A stretch of DNA of 64,000 bases from Nocardiopsis sp. FIRDI 009 (lineage in GTDB: Bacteria > Actinomycetota > Actinomycetes > Streptosporangiales > Streptosporangiaceae): assembly GCF_003386285.1 (NCBI RefSeq), contig NZ_QPNC01000035.1, forward strand, positions 42,576-106,575, written 5' to 3'. Made by a program: the position numbers and the translations under genes. Shown in pieces: positions 8,215 to 16,494 of this stretch (position 1 is its first letter; the number at the start of each line of letters is the position of its first letter). Under the pieces are notes generated by a model. The model worked only from the letters and a program-made list of their open reading frames with translations. It was not told the DNA's origin and made no database searches.

Positions 8215-9162
8215 TCAGGAGCCGGGCGTGAAGGTGCGGGTGCGGCGGAGTCCGGCGGCCCGCCCCTTGCCCGCCACGACGAGCGCCATCTTGCGGGACG
8301 CCTCGTCGAGCATCTCGTCGCCGAGCATGACGGCGCCCCGGCGGTCGACCGTCGTGGCGTGGGCGTAGGCGTCCAGGATGAGTTCGGCGTGGTCGTAGTC
8401 CTCCTGGGTAGGGGCGTAGACCTCGTTGGCGGCCTCGACCTGGAGGGGGTGCAGGACCCACTTGCCGTCGAACCCGAGCGCCGCGGTGCGGGCCGCCGAG
8501 CGCCGGAAGGCGCCCACGTCGCGGATCTGGAGGTAGGGGCCGTCGACGGCCTGGAGCCCGTGGGCGCGCGCGGCGGTGAGGATGCGCATGAGCACGTAGT
8601 GGTAGGCGTCGCCGGTGTCGTATCCGGGCGGCTGTTCGCCCACGACCAGGCTCTTCATGTTGAGCGAGGCCATGAAGTCGGCGGGGCCGTAGACGAGGGA
8701 CTCCAGGCGGGGCGAGGCGGCGGCGATCGCGTCGACCTCCGTCAGGCCGCGTGCGTCCTCGATCTGGGCCTCGATGCCGATCCGGCCGACCTCCAGGCCG
8801 ACGGCGCGTTCGATCTGGGTGAGGAGGGTGTCGAGCCAGTGCACGTCACGCGGGGAGGTGACCTTGGGCAGCACGAGGCAGTCCAGTTCGGCTCCGGCGC
8901 CCTCCACGACGGTGATGACGTCCCGGTAGGCCCACTCGGTCGACACGTCGTTGACGCGCACCGAGCGCAGCTTCCCGCCCCAGCCGCCGTCGTTGAGCGC
9001 CCGCACGACGTTCTCGCGCGCGGCCGCCTTCTCCAGCGGCGCCACCGCGTCCTCCAGGTCCAGGAAGAACGCGTCCGCGTCCAACCCCCGCGCCTTCTCC
9101 ACGAACCGGGGGTTGGACCCCGGCACCGCGAGTACCGACCGCCGCGACCTGAGTTCGCCCAT
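8215..9162 (-). CDS. HpcH/HpaI (CitE-like) CoA-ester lyase
   Basis: A 315-aa protein of the CitE / malyl-CoA lyase family (TIM barrel). Motifs include RSVLAVPGSNPRFVEKA, FFLDLEDAVAP (metal-binding and acid residues), VRVND, LPKV, EAQIEDARGL, YGPADFMAS and GKWVLHP. Such enzymes cleave or form 3-hydroxyacyl-CoA thioesters such as malyl-CoA, beta-methylmalyl-CoA or citramalyl-CoA. Substrate cannot be assigned here. The ATG at 9162 follows AGGAACGG. The same frame stays open upstream through the antisense of bisC, but that extension is an artefact of GC bias. It diverges from bisC and stands alone. Confidence 0.88.
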   Translation of the reverse strand: MGELRSRRSVLAVPGSNPRFVEKARGLDADAFFLDLEDAVAPLEKAAARENVVRALNDGGWGGKLRSVRVNDVSTEWAYRDVITVVEGAGAELDCLVLPKVTSPRDVHWLDTLLTQIERAVGLEVGRIGIEAQIEDARGLTEVDAIAAASPRLESLVYGPADFMASLNMKSLVVGEQPPGYDTGDAYHYVLMRILTAARAHGLQAVDGPYLQIRDVGAFRRSAARTAALGFDGKWVLHPLQVEAANEVYAPTQEDYDHAELILDAYAHATTVDRRGAVMLGDEMLDEASRKMALVVAGKGRAAGLRRTRTFTPGS

Positions 9163-9330
9163 CGCCGTTCCTGCTCCGCTCGACCGTCCGTGCCGCCACC
9201 GGCGTCGTACCGTGTGGCGTCGCCCCGCCCGGTGCCGGGGCGCGGGGCTCATCATCGCACCGCGCGGTGCGTAGGGTGTGGTCCGGGGGGCCGACGCGCC
9301 CTGGGAGAGCACGAAGGACCGGGAGTGACC

Positions 9331-11658
9331 ATGTCCGCCACGCGGTACCCGACCAGCGCCCACTGGGGCAGCTACCAGGTCGTCGTCGACGACGGCCGTG
9401 TGGTGGGGGTGCGGCCGGACCCGGACGACCCGGCGCCGTCCCCGGTCATGGGAAACACCCCCGAGGCGCAGCACCACACCTCGCGGGTGGCGCGCCCCGC
9501 CGTGCGCCGCTGGTGGCTCGACCACGGCCCGGGGCCGGACCCGCGCCGGGGCGACCCGGAGGACGAGTACGTCGAGGTGGAGTGGGACACCGCCCTGGAC
9601 CTGCTGGCGCGCGAGCTGGACCGGGTGCGCACCGAGCACGGCAACTCCGCGATCTACGGCGGCTCCTACGGGTGGGGCAGCGCGGGCCGCGTGCACCACG
9701 CGCAGAGCCAGCTGCACCGCTTCCTCAACACGATCGGCGGGTACACGCGCTCGCGGACGACCTACAGCCACGGGGCCGTGGAGGTGCTCATGCCCCGGCT
9801 GCTGGGCACCCCGGCGGCCAACCGGCTGCTGCACCGCGCCCCGGCGTGGACCCAGATCCGCAGACACACCGAACTGCTGGTGTCCTTCGGCGGGCTGCGG
9901 GTGTCCAACACCTGGACGTCGTCCGGCGGCCGGGCCGCCCAGACCGCCGGGCCCGCGATGCGCGAGGCCGCCGACGCGGGTGTGGAGTTCGTGTCGGTGT
10001 CGCCGCTGGCGGACGACACCGACAAGGGCGTGCGAGCCGAGTGGGTGCCGATCGCCCCGGGCGCCGACACCGCCGTGCTGCTCGCCCTCGTCCACGTGCT
10101 GTTCGACGAGGGGCTGGCCGACACCGGCTTCCTCGACCGGTACACGGTGGGCGCCGACCGGCTGCGGTCCTACGTCATGGGCGAGCGCGACGAGCACGGG
10201 CGGCCCGGCGGGACGGCGCGCACCCCCGAGTGGGCCGAGGGGATCAGCGGTGTCCCGGCCGACCGAACGCGGGATCTGGCGCGGCGGATGGCCGCGCGGC
10301 GGACGCTGGTCAACGTGGGCTGGTCGGTGCAGCGCGCCCGGTACGGCGAGCAGCCGCTGTGGGCGGGGCTGGCACTGGCGTGCTGCCTGGGGCAGGTGGG
10401 CCTGCCCGGCGGCGGGTTCGCGTCCGGATACGGGTCCATGGGCAACTACGGGGGCGGGGCGACACCGCTGGGGCTGCCGCGCATGCCGCAGGGCGACAAC
10501 CCGGTGGACTCGTTCATCCCGGTGGCGCGGGTCGCGGACATGCTGCTGCACCCGGGCGAGGTCTACCACTACGACGGGGCCGAACGCCGCTACCCGCACG
10601 TGCGGCTCGTGTACTGGGCGGGCGGCAACCCCTTCCACCACCACCAGGACCTGCCCCGGCTGAGCCGGGCGTTCGGCCGGGCGGAGACCGTGGTGGTGCA
10701 CGAGACGCACTGGACGGCGACGGCGCGCCACGCCGACATCGTGATCCCGGCCACGACGGTGCTGGAGCGCGACGACCTGACCGCGAGCCAGGGCGATCTG
10801 ACCATCCGGGCGATGCCGCGCGCGGTGCCGCCGCACGGACAGGCGCGGGACGAGTACGACACCTACGCCGACCTGGCCGAGCGGTTGGGTGTGCGCGAGG
10901 AGTTCACCGAGGGTCGGACGAGCGGTGGGTGGCTGCGGCACATCTACGGGCGCTGGCGGTCGATGGCGGCCCGCCGGGGCTTGGAGGTGCCCGACTTCGA
11001 CACTTTCTGGGCGCGCGGGCGGGTGGAGATCCCCGGCCGGGTGGAGGACGAGGCGCTGCTCGGTGAGTTCCGCGAGGACCCGGAGGGGCGGCCGCTGCGG
11101 ACGCCGAGCGGCCGGATCGAGCTGTACTCGGAGACGATCGCGTCCTTCGGGTACGAGGACTGCCCCGGGCACCCGGTGTGGCTGCCGGGTCCGGCGGTGG
11201 GCGCCGGGGACGGGGAGTGGCCGCTCGTGCTGCTCGCCAACCAGCCGAGCGGGCGGCTGCACAGCCAGCAGGACATGGGGGCCTACAGCCGGTCGCAGAA
11301 GGTCCGGGGCCGCGCGCCGCTGCGGATGCACCCGGACGACGCCCGGGCCGCCGGGGTCGCCGACGGCGACGTGGTGCGGGTGGTCGGCGCGCGTGGTTCG
11401 TGCCTGGCCGGGCTGGTGGTGAGCGACGCGCTCCGCCCCGGTGTGGCGCAGCTGTCGACGGGCGCCTGGTACGACCCGTCGGCGGACGGGGTGACCTGCG
11501 CGCACGGCAACCCGAACGCGCTGACGGAGGACGTGGGGACGTCGTCGCTGGACCAGGCGTGCACGGGGCAGCTGACCCGGGTGCGCGTGGAGCCGTTCAC
11601 CGGCCCGCTGCCCCCGGTGCGGGCCTTCGAGCCGCCGTGCGGGGTCACCCCGGCCTGA
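9331..11658 (+). CDS. bisC: Cytoplasmic molybdopterin reductase, BisC-type (biotin/methionine sulfoxide reductase)
   Basis: A 775-aa molybdopterin-guanine-dinucleotide enzyme of the DMSO-reductase family. It aligns by eye with E. coli BisC along its full length: AAHWG-like SAHWGSY at the start, FAGSYGW-like YGGSYGWGS, the active-site Ser in TYSHGAV, WSVQRARYGEQ, GLPGGGF, YWAGGNPFHHHQDLPRL, HADIVIPATT, GRIELYSETIASFGYEDCPGHP, and terminal AFEPP. No Tat signal or iron-sulfur cysteine cluster is present, fitting the cytoplasmic BisC branch rather than TorA/DmsA. It should reduce biotin-d-sulfoxide and free methionine-S-sulfoxide. ATG 9331 follows GGGAGTG. Confidence 0.92.
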   Translation: MSATRYPTSAHWGSYQVVVDDGRVVGVRPDPDDPAPSPVMGNTPEAQHHTSRVARPAVRRWWLDHGPGPDPRRGDPEDEYVEVEWDTALDLLARELDRVRTEHGNSAIYGGSYGWGSAGRVHHAQSQLHRFLNTIGGYTRSRTTYSHGAVEVLMPRLLGTPAANRLLHRAPAWTQIRRHTELLVSFGGLRVSNTWTSSGGRAAQTAGPAMREAADAGVEFVSVSPLADDTDKGVRAEWVPIAPGADTAVLLALVHVLFDEGLADTGFLDRYTVGADRLRSYVMGERDEHGRPGGTARTPEWAEGISGVPADRTRDLARRMAARRTLVNVGWSVQRARYGEQPLWAGLALACCLGQVGLPGGGFASGYGSMGNYGGGATPLGLPRMPQGDNPVDSFIPVARVADMLLHPGEVYHYDGAERRYPHVRLVYWAGGNPFHHHQDLPRLSRAFGRAETVVVHETHWTATARHADIVIPATTVLERDDLTASQGDLTIRAMPRAVPPHGQARDEYDTYADLAERLGVREEFTEGRTSGGWLRHIYGRWRSMAARRGLEVPDFDTFWARGRVEIPGRVEDEALLGEFREDPEGRPLRTPSGRIELYSETIASFGYEDCPGHPVWLPGPAVGAGDGEWPLVLLANQPSGRLHSQQDMGAYSRSQKVRGRAPLRMHPDDARAAGVADGDVVRVVGARGSCLAGLVVSDALRPGVAQLSTGAWYDPSADGVTCAHGNPNALTEDVGTSSLDQACTGQLTRVRVEPFTGPLPPVRAFEPPCGVTPA

Positions 11659-11787
11659 CGGCCACACGTGCGCCCCTGTCCACGAGCGCGCCGCCCGTCC
11701 ACAGGTACGGCGAGGGTCTGGCGCGCAGGAGGATCCACGGGGTTTCCTTGATATAGGGGGACGCTCAGGTCGCCAGTTCCGGCATGC

Positions 11788-11830
11788 CCGGCCCCACCCA
11801 CGAGAACCTCAGGCGTGCGGGTGGGGCCGG
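11788..11830. terminator. Bidirectional hairpin terminator
   Basis: Perfect 12-bp arms (11788-11799 and 11819-11830, CCGGCCCCACCC and its complement) with a 19-base loop. It sits between the convergent bisC and the small minus-strand gene, where a shared terminator is expected. Confidence 0.65.
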
Positions 11831-11843
11831 ACACCGCGGAGCA

Positions 11844-12221
11844 TCACATCAGCAGAGTCGTCACCGCGTGGCCGAGCATCGTTCCGCCCACGATCGCGGT
11901 CGTGTAGGAGGCGACGCGCAGCAGGCCCTTTCCCAGCCAGCGACGCCGGGACCGGTGACGGCCTCGCCCGCGAGGGGTGGGGGTCGATTCTCGTACGAGG
12001 GCGATCGCGGCCTGGTTCCTCTGTTTCGTCCCGGCCACGAGCATCCACCCGGGCAGGACCCCGTGTTCGCGACGGTAGGCGACCCGGGGGTTGCCCTCCA
12101 TCTGGGCCAGCAGCCGCTGTTCCCGGGTGGGCGGGGGCGCTCCGGCGGGGCGGGAGAAGCGGCGGCCCCTCGGCGCGTCCAGCACCGCGCGCATACGCGG
12201 ATTCACTGCCGTCGCAGTCAT
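11844..12221 (-). CDS. Hypothetical Arg-rich protein with C-terminal hydrophobic segment
   Basis: A 125-aa protein with no family I recognise. The N-terminal two-thirds is polar and basic (RRHRSRRRWLGKG near residue 95). The last about 25 residues are hydrophobic (VASYTTAIVGGTMLGHAVTTLLM), consistent with a tail anchor. Its ATG overlaps the stop of the upstream ATPase gene by 4 bases, so the two are co-translated. The tight coupling suggests it works with that RsbW-like protein. Confidence 0.6.
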   Translation of the reverse strand: MTATAVNPRMRAVLDAPRGRRFSRPAGAPPPTREQRLLAQMEGNPRVAYRREHGVLPGWMLVAGTKQRNQAAIALVRESTPTPRGRGRHRSRRRWLGKGLLRVASYTTAIVGGTMLGHAVTTLLM

Positions 12222-12703
12222 CGAAGCGCCCCGCTCTCGATCGCCTCCACGGAGAACTCAGCCCACACGGCCGTGCCCAGGTCGGCACAGAAGGGGAACG
12301 GGACCACCGGATAGCTGCCCCAGCGCCGCGCGAGGGTGTCGACCAGGAGCAGGCCGCGTCCGCGTTCGGCGCTCATCCACTCCTCCTCGGTGCGCTGGCT
12401 CGGGATCCGGGGTTCGGTCTCCCGAGCCCCGTCGTCCACGACGACCAGCCGCAGGACGCCCGGCTCCGGGAGGAAGAGGGCGCGCAGCACCCGACCGTCC
12501 GGTTCACCGGAGCGGGTGTGTTCGATGGCGTTGGCGGTGATCTCGCTGGCGCACAGGGTCATGCGCTCGGCCAGTTCCTCGTCGAACCCGGTGAGGTCGG
12601 CGCGCAGGTCCGCGCGGATCATGGACATCCGGTCGAGGGTTCCGGGGTAGATCCGTGCCCGCCACGGGGTCACGGAGGGCGTCGGGTGCGGCACAATGGG
12701 CAT
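12218..12703 (-). CDS. RsbW/AbaA-locus-type ATP-binding protein (GHKL anti-sigma-like kinase)
   Basis: A 161-aa HATPase_c_2 protein. The N-box is EITANAIEHT, the G1-like motif is VVDDG, and GRGLLLVDTLARRWG forms the ATP lid/G2 region. Such stand-alone GHKL proteins act as anti-sigma kinases or as partners in Streptomyces whi/aba-type developmental loci. ATG 12703 follows AAAGGAAC. It lies next to XRE/DUF5753 and DUF397 genes, the usual company of this family in actinomycetes. Its target sigma factor is unknown. Confidence 0.85.
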   Translation of the reverse strand: MPIVPHPTPSVTPWRARIYPGTLDRMSMIRADLRADLTGFDEELAERMTLCASEITANAIEHTRSGEPDGRVLRALFLPEPGVLRLVVVDDGARETEPRIPSQRTEEEWMSAERGRGLLLVDTLARRWGSYPVVPFPFCADLGTAVWAEFSVEAIESGALR

Positions 12704-12742
12704 GTCGGCGGTTCCTTTCGTTCTGGGGAGAGGTGTCGACCT

Positions 12743-12780
12743 GCTCTGGGGGGTGTTCGTAGCGCCCACCAGAGCTTTTT
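12743..12780 (+). terminator. Hairpin with T-tract inside the 5' region of the ATPase gene
   Basis: GCTCTGG (12743-12749) pairs with CCAGAGC (12769-12775), with further GGG/CCC pairing inside, followed directly by TTTTT on the plus strand. A T-tract is rare in this GC context. No plus-strand gene ends here, so it would stop antisense readthrough. On the minus strand it would be a leader hairpin of the ATPase mRNA. Confidence 0.4.
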
Positions 12781-12792
12781 CGTGTGACCGCG

Positions 12793-13689
12793 TCAGCGCG
12801 CGATCGTGGAGAGCGTGGTGAAGCCACCGACGTGGCTCGATTCGTTCCCGCTGCCGATGGCCTTGGGGGAAGGGGTCGGCTCCACATTGGTGGCGGCTTC
12901 GGTCAGCAAGGCCAGCGAATCGGCCACCGACAGCGCCGCCCCGCACAGGTCCTCGAAGAGGTCGGAGAACGCCTGGATCTCGCTGGGTGCGGTGATGAGC
13001 TGCCCGTCCCCGTAGGGGGCGACCACGTGGGCGACGGTGTAGGCCGGTCCCAGCGACAGGAGTCGGAAGGGACCCATCGGGCAGGGGTGGTCAGCGACGT
13101 CGTGCGGGATGACCTGGAAGCGCAGCCCGCTGCCGCGGATCGCGTTGACAAGACGGCGGAGCTGCTCCCGCATCACCTCGGCCCCGCCGACCACCGTTCG
13201 GACGGTGGTCTCGTTGACGACCACGCGCAGATCACCCGGACGGTTCCACAGCCCACCCCGTCGGCCGGTGTCCCTGGTGAACCGCCCGAGCGCGGTGCAG
13301 TAGTCGTGGGTCTGGAGTGGCACGGGGATGGTGCCGGGGCTGAACTCGCGGATCGTTTTGGCGCCGGTGTCCAGCTCGTACGGGCTCGCGCCACCGGCCA
13401 GGTGGGTGTTGATGGTGGCGCGGGCCCAGGCGTTCGTCAGGCGACCCTTCGCCCCGGTCCGTCGGTCGAGATAGTCGGCGGTGCAGCGGGCCGGGGCGGT
13501 CACGCCGCGTTCGATCTCACGAAGCTCCCCGGCGCTGAGGACCTCCCGCATCGCGAGGTCGTCGTGGGTGAGCCCAGCCTCCGCGCGGAAGCGGACGACC
13601 CGTTCCCCGAACACCTCCCACTCGCTGCGCTCGGACTCCCCTGCCCCCTCTCCCCCGACACCACCCACGCCTCGTCGTTCACCAGCCAT
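12793..13689 (-). CDS. XRE-family regulator with DUF5753 (WhiJ-like)
   Basis: A 298-aa regulator. After a short acidic, Gly-rich N-terminus comes a helix-turn-helix region (VRFRAEAGLTHDDLAMREVLSA) and then a DUF5753 domain of about 180 residues. Recognisable pieces are PGTIPVPLQTHDYCTALGRF, LRRLVNAIRGSGLRFQVIP, GPFRLLSL and VAHVVAPYGDGQLI. WhiJ-like proteins repress developmental or accessory genes together with a DUF397 partner. The ATG at 13689 has GGGAGG upstream. It diverges from another XRE gene across a short AT-rich spacer containing a palindrome. Helix-turn-helix residues are less canonical than in the neighbouring XRE proteins. Confidence 0.82.
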   Translation of the reverse strand: MAGERRGVGGVGGEGAGESERSEWEVFGERVVRFRAEAGLTHDDLAMREVLSAGELREIERGVTAPARCTADYLDRRTGAKGRLTNAWARATINTHLAGGASPYELDTGAKTIREFSPGTIPVPLQTHDYCTALGRFTRDTGRRGGLWNRPGDLRVVVNETTVRTVVGGAEVMREQLRRLVNAIRGSGLRFQVIPHDVADHPCPMGPFRLLSLGPAYTVAHVVAPYGDGQLITAPSEIQAFSDLFEDLCGAALSVADSLALLTEAATNVEPTPSPKAIGSGNESSHVGGFTTLSTIAR

Positions 13690-13766
13690 GACGCCTCCCA
13701 GGAAAGTGGCGGGGTGACTCGGATTCGTCACCCTCGGCAACCATGATGCCCCTCAATCAGTCGCCG

Positions 13767-13795
13767 TGCAATAATTTCATGAAGAAATCTATGCA
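13767..13795. promoter_or_regulatory. AT-rich imperfect palindrome between divergent XRE genes
   Basis: This 29-bp element is flanked by TGCA on both sides, with an inner ATTTC ... GAAAT inverted repeat. It is the most AT-rich spot in the intergenic region, a plausible operator for one or both flanking XRE proteins (inference). Confidence 0.4.
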
Positions 13796-13868
13796 CCATA
13801 CGAGCGCCCGAGTGAGCGTCAGAGCCGTACGCCATGGGACACTTGAGCAGTTGTCAGAAGGGATACCT

Positions 13869-14738
13869 GTGAACGAGCCGGAGCCCCGTCCCTCCGTCCG
13901 CCAGCGCTGGCTGGGGGAACGTCTCGCGGAGATGCGCTTGGCCGCCGGTCACACGTCGCTGACGTCCGCCGCCAAGGCGCTCAAGCGCTCAGCCCCCTCG
14001 ATCAGTCGCCTTGAGAACGGGCTGGTCGTCCTCCCGGTACGGGACTTCCCCCCGATCCTCGACGGCTACGGCGTGACAGACACGCGCACGCGTGAGCGCA
14101 TCCTCGCGATAGCCAGCGAGATCCAGCAGGAACGTCGCGGTTGGTGGGTCGAGTACGCGGACGGGTTGACACCCAGCTACATCGACCTGGTCCGGCTTGA
14201 GTCGACGGCGCTCTCCGCCCAGTCCTGGGAGCTCCAGTACATCCCTGGACTTCTCCAGACACGGGAGTACGCGCTCAACCTCGGACAGGCGCTCAATCAG
14301 CATGACGACCGAGGGCAGCTGGAGCAGTTCGTGGACGCCCGCATGCACCGGCAGAGCGTCCTGGACCGGGAAACCGGCCCCCTCAAGCTTCACGCCGTCC
14401 TCTACGAGGCCATCCTGAGACAGCCGGTCGGCACCCCGGATGCCTTCGCCAGGCAACTCCGGCACCTGCTGGAGCGGGCCGAGGCACTGAACATCACCCT
14501 CCAGGCGTTGCGCCAGCCCTGCCGTCCTCACTCCGCGATGACCGGTTCCTTCACGCTTCTGGAGCTGCCAAGCCTGACGGTCGCCCAAGTCGAGCTGTTG
14601 ACCAGCACCGTCTACGTTGAAAGCGAGCCGGATGTCGCTCGCTACCAACAGGCGTGGAACGATCTCCTGGCTCAGGCGCTGGACCCCAAAGAATCCCAGC
14701 GACTCATCGAGCAGGCGATCGAAGACTTGGGAGCATGA
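13869..14738 (+). CDS. XRE-family regulator with DUF5753 (WhiJ-like)
   Basis: A 289-aa protein. A canonical XRE helix-turn-helix covers about residues 15-65 (LGERLAEMRLAAGHTSLTSAA, SAPSISRLENG). DUF5753 follows with IPGLLQTREYA, MHRQSVL, LHAVLYEAIL, LEALNITLQ-like core and GSFTLLELP. I chose GTG 13869 because AGAAGGG precedes it. The frame continues upstream to 13743 but that part looks non-coding. One base separates its stop from the first DUF397 gene, giving an XRE-DUF397-DUF397 operon. This is the typical WhiJ/BldB-like arrangement in which the small DUF397 protein is thought to modulate the regulator. Confidence 0.9.
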   Translation: MNEPEPRPSVRQRWLGERLAEMRLAAGHTSLTSAAKALKRSAPSISRLENGLVVLPVRDFPPILDGYGVTDTRTRERILAIASEIQQERRGWWVEYADGLTPSYIDLVRLESTALSAQSWELQYIPGLLQTREYALNLGQALNQHDDRGQLEQFVDARMHRQSVLDRETGPLKLHAVLYEAILRQPVGTPDAFARQLRHLLERAEALNITLQALRQPCRPHSAMTGSFTLLELPSLTVAQVELLTSTVYVESEPDVARYQQAWNDLLAQALDPKESQRLIEQAIEDLGA

Positions 14739-14739
14739 C

Positions 14740-14922
14740 GTGTTGACGGGCCAGACGTGGAGAAAGAGCAGCTACAGCGGACCTCAAGGGTGCGTCCAAG
14801 CTCGCCACCCCGAACAGCACGTGGTCGAGATGGGCGACACGACCCAGCCCCACGGCCCGACCCTCCTGCTGTCGCACTCCGAGTGGACCCGTTTCCTACT
14901 ACAGGCGAAGGCGGACACATGA
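14740..14922 (+). CDS. DUF397 small protein
   Basis: A 60-aa protein starting at GTG 14740, one base after the XRE stop. It has the DUF397 signature: WRKSSYSGPQG at the start, a Cys (GCVQAR), a central VVEMGDT and the C-terminal LLLSHSEWTRFLLQAK. These proteins are encoded next to XRE/DUF5753 regulators and act with them; the mechanism is not established. It overlaps the next DUF397 gene by 4 bases. Confidence 0.88.
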   Translation: MLTGQTWRKSSYSGPQGCVQARHPEQHVVEMGDTTQPHGPTLLLSHSEWTRFLLQAKADT

Positions 14923-15101
14923 CGCAGGAACCGTTCCGCAAATCCACCTACAGCGCCAACGCGCAGGCGTGTGTGGAGGTCGCGGACGCTCCCGCCCTGC
15001 ACGCGGTTCGTGACTCCAAGACGCTGGAGCAGCCACCGCTCATGTTCAGCCAGGCCGAGTGGCGCGCCTTCGTCGACGCTGCCCGAACCCACGGCCTCTG
15101 A
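14919..15101 (+). CDS. DUF397 small protein, second copy
   Basis: A 60-aa DUF397 protein with FRKSTYSANAQACVEVAD, VRDSK and a C-terminal MFSQAEWRAFVDAAR. The ATG at 14919 overlaps the stop of the first DUF397 gene (ATGA), so it is translationally coupled. The two copies differ considerably in the middle, so they are not a recent duplication. Each may pair with a different XRE protein of the island. Confidence 0.9.
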   Translation: MTQEPFRKSTYSANAQACVEVADAPALHAVRDSKTLEQPPLMFSQAEWRAFVDAARTHGL

Positions 15102-15171
15102 TGCGACACGCAGCGGGGTCCCAGCCGTCTTCCACGGCCGGGACCCCTGCGTCCTTCTCAAAGGTGAGAGA

Positions 15172-16008
15172 TCAGTCGAGTTCGCGGATGGCTCTCTCGA
15201 TCAGCGATCGGGCCTCAGCGCCGTACACCGCATGTTCCTGTAGTCGGCTGAACACACGCAGGAACAACGCGATCTCCCTAGGCTGGGTTATCTGCATCTC
15301 GGCCGTCGTCGTCTCGACCACCGCCACCTTGTCGTCGAAGATCCAGGCCCCTTCTCCAGGCCACATCCTGCGCACGACGTCCGGCGGGATCACCCCGAAT
15401 GACACCTGGGGGAAGGTCGTGATCGCGAGCAACCGTTCCAACTGCTCACGCATCACGTCCACGTCGCCGAACCGGCTCTGGAGAGCCCAGTACTCGACCA
15501 CGAAAAGGAAGCGCTGTTTCCCCTCGTGAAGGAACCGCTGCCGACGCAATCGGACATCAACGGCATCGTCAATCCGCCCGTCAGCCCCATAGAAATCGTT
15601 CGCGATCCGTAGCACCGCACTGCTGTATTCAGCAGTTTGCAGGATGCCCGGAATCACGATCGACTCGTAGGAGCGAACCACGCTCGCCCCCTCGTGAAAC
15701 CGGTCGAACGTCTGTTGCAGATACTTGAGACCGCCTTTGAGGTGCTGCTGCCACTCGACCCACATCCCGTCGATGCCTCGCAAGGTCGCCAGCAACTCCG
15801 GGATCTGGTCCTCAGCACCACAGGCCGAACACCATACCCTGACATCCTGTTCAGAGGGGTTCTGCTTCCCGTGCTCCAGCCGGGACACCTTGGTGAAGTG
15901 CATCCCGGTGGCGGTCGCGAGTTGCCGCCCCGAGAGCATGGCGTCCTTGCGGATCTCACGCAGCCGGGAGCCGAAGGCCTCCTTGGCCTGACGAACCTGG
16001 TCCGACAC
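15172..16008 (-). CDS. XRE-family regulator with DUF5753
   Basis: A 278-aa protein with a GTG start at 16008. Helix-turn-helix at about residues 12-62 (FGSRLREIRKDAMLSGRQLATATG, FTKVSRLEHGKQNPSEQDV) and DUF5753 after it (MWVEWQQHLKGGL, RSYESIVIPGILQTAEY, RRQRFLHEGKQRFLFVVEYWAL, GVIPPD). It is similar in architecture to the XRE gene at 17050 and convergent with the XRE-DUF397 operon. A hydrophobic ligand-sensing or partner role for DUF5753 is assumed in the literature but not proven. Confidence 0.9.
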   Translation of the reverse strand: MSDQVRQAKEAFGSRLREIRKDAMLSGRQLATATGMHFTKVSRLEHGKQNPSEQDVRVWCSACGAEDQIPELLATLRGIDGMWVEWQQHLKGGLKYLQQTFDRFHEGASVVRSYESIVIPGILQTAEYSSAVLRIANDFYGADGRIDDAVDVRLRRQRFLHEGKQRFLFVVEYWALQSRFGDVDVMREQLERLLAITTFPQVSFGVIPPDVVRRMWPGEGAWIFDDKVAVVETTTAEMQITQPREIALFLRVFSRLQEHAVYGAEARSLIERAIRELD

Positions 16009-16290
16009 TAGAAACCACTGCCAGTTCGGTACATCCCGGAAGAACTGTTCGAGGATGACTCAGGGGCCTTGCCCATCAAGGTGATCCACATTCTGTCGCT
16101 CCCTCTCGAAGGGACCTGTGATGGCGGACCAAGCCTCACGCTGGCAGTCACCCACGGTCAAGGATGTTTCACCGAGTTGCACCACAGCCTGATGGCCGGA
16201 AGCGGACACCAAGAGTGGTTGCTGAGACACGGTCGATCATAGAACCTGGGAGAGAAGCGAATATTCGCGACTAGGCGAGAGTAGGTACTC
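16009..16290. other. Divergent intergenic region with a perfect palindrome
   Basis: This is 282 bases between a minus-strand XRE gene and the plus-strand 66-aa gene. The notable element is the perfect 12-bp palindrome GCGAATATTCGC at 16257-16268, only 22 bases before the ATG at 16291. A related GCGAAT-x-TTCG site occurs upstream of the lasso precursor. No RNA gene is evident. Confidence 0.5.
16257..16268. promoter_or_regulatory. Palindromic candidate operator GCGAATATTCGC
   Basis: A perfect 12-bp palindrome close upstream of the 66-aa gene. Similar sequence (GCGAATCTTCG) appears at 17956-17966 before the lasso-peptide precursor, suggesting a shared regulator encoded by one of the XRE genes (inference). 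Confidence 0.4.
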
Positions 16291-16491
16291 ATGCGGTTGA
16301 CCTTCCTCGGCACCGACAGCGAGAACGGCAAGTGCCCCACCCTGTACCGCACGGATCGGGGCACCATCGTCGTGCAGGGCTACAAGGTCACGGACCCCGA
16401 GGCGATGGGGGACGTCCGGGACCTGGCGGACAACGAGACCCTCGTGGAGATCCCCCGGCAGTTGCTGCGCTACGCGGAAGAACTGGACTGA
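16291..16491 (+). CDS. Small conserved-type protein of XRE/DUF6879 loci
   Basis: A 66-aa protein beginning MRLTFLGTDSENGKCPTLYR, then TDRGTIVVQGYKVTDPEAM and LVEIPRQLLRYAEEL. I recall similar short proteins next to DUF6879 and XRE genes in actinomycetes, but give no function. Start ATG 16291. The following DUF6879 gene begins 3 bases after its stop, so they form one operon that continues into the XRE gene at 17050. Confidence 0.75.
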   Translation: MRLTFLGTDSENGKCPTLYRTDRGTIVVQGYKVTDPEAMGDVRDLADNETLVEIPRQLLRYAEELD

Positions 16492-16494
16492 ACC

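Noticed and set aside
8215..11667. A 1150-codon minus-strand open frame across the bisC region
   Set aside because: Only its last 316 codons (8215-9162) encode a real CitE-like protein. The rest is antisense to bisC, which has full-length family motifs.
14919..15101. The two adjacent DUF397 genes as a toxin-antitoxin pair
   Set aside because: Both belong to the same DUF397 family and accompany an XRE/DUF5753 regulator, a known regulatory arrangement. Nothing in them suggests a toxin.
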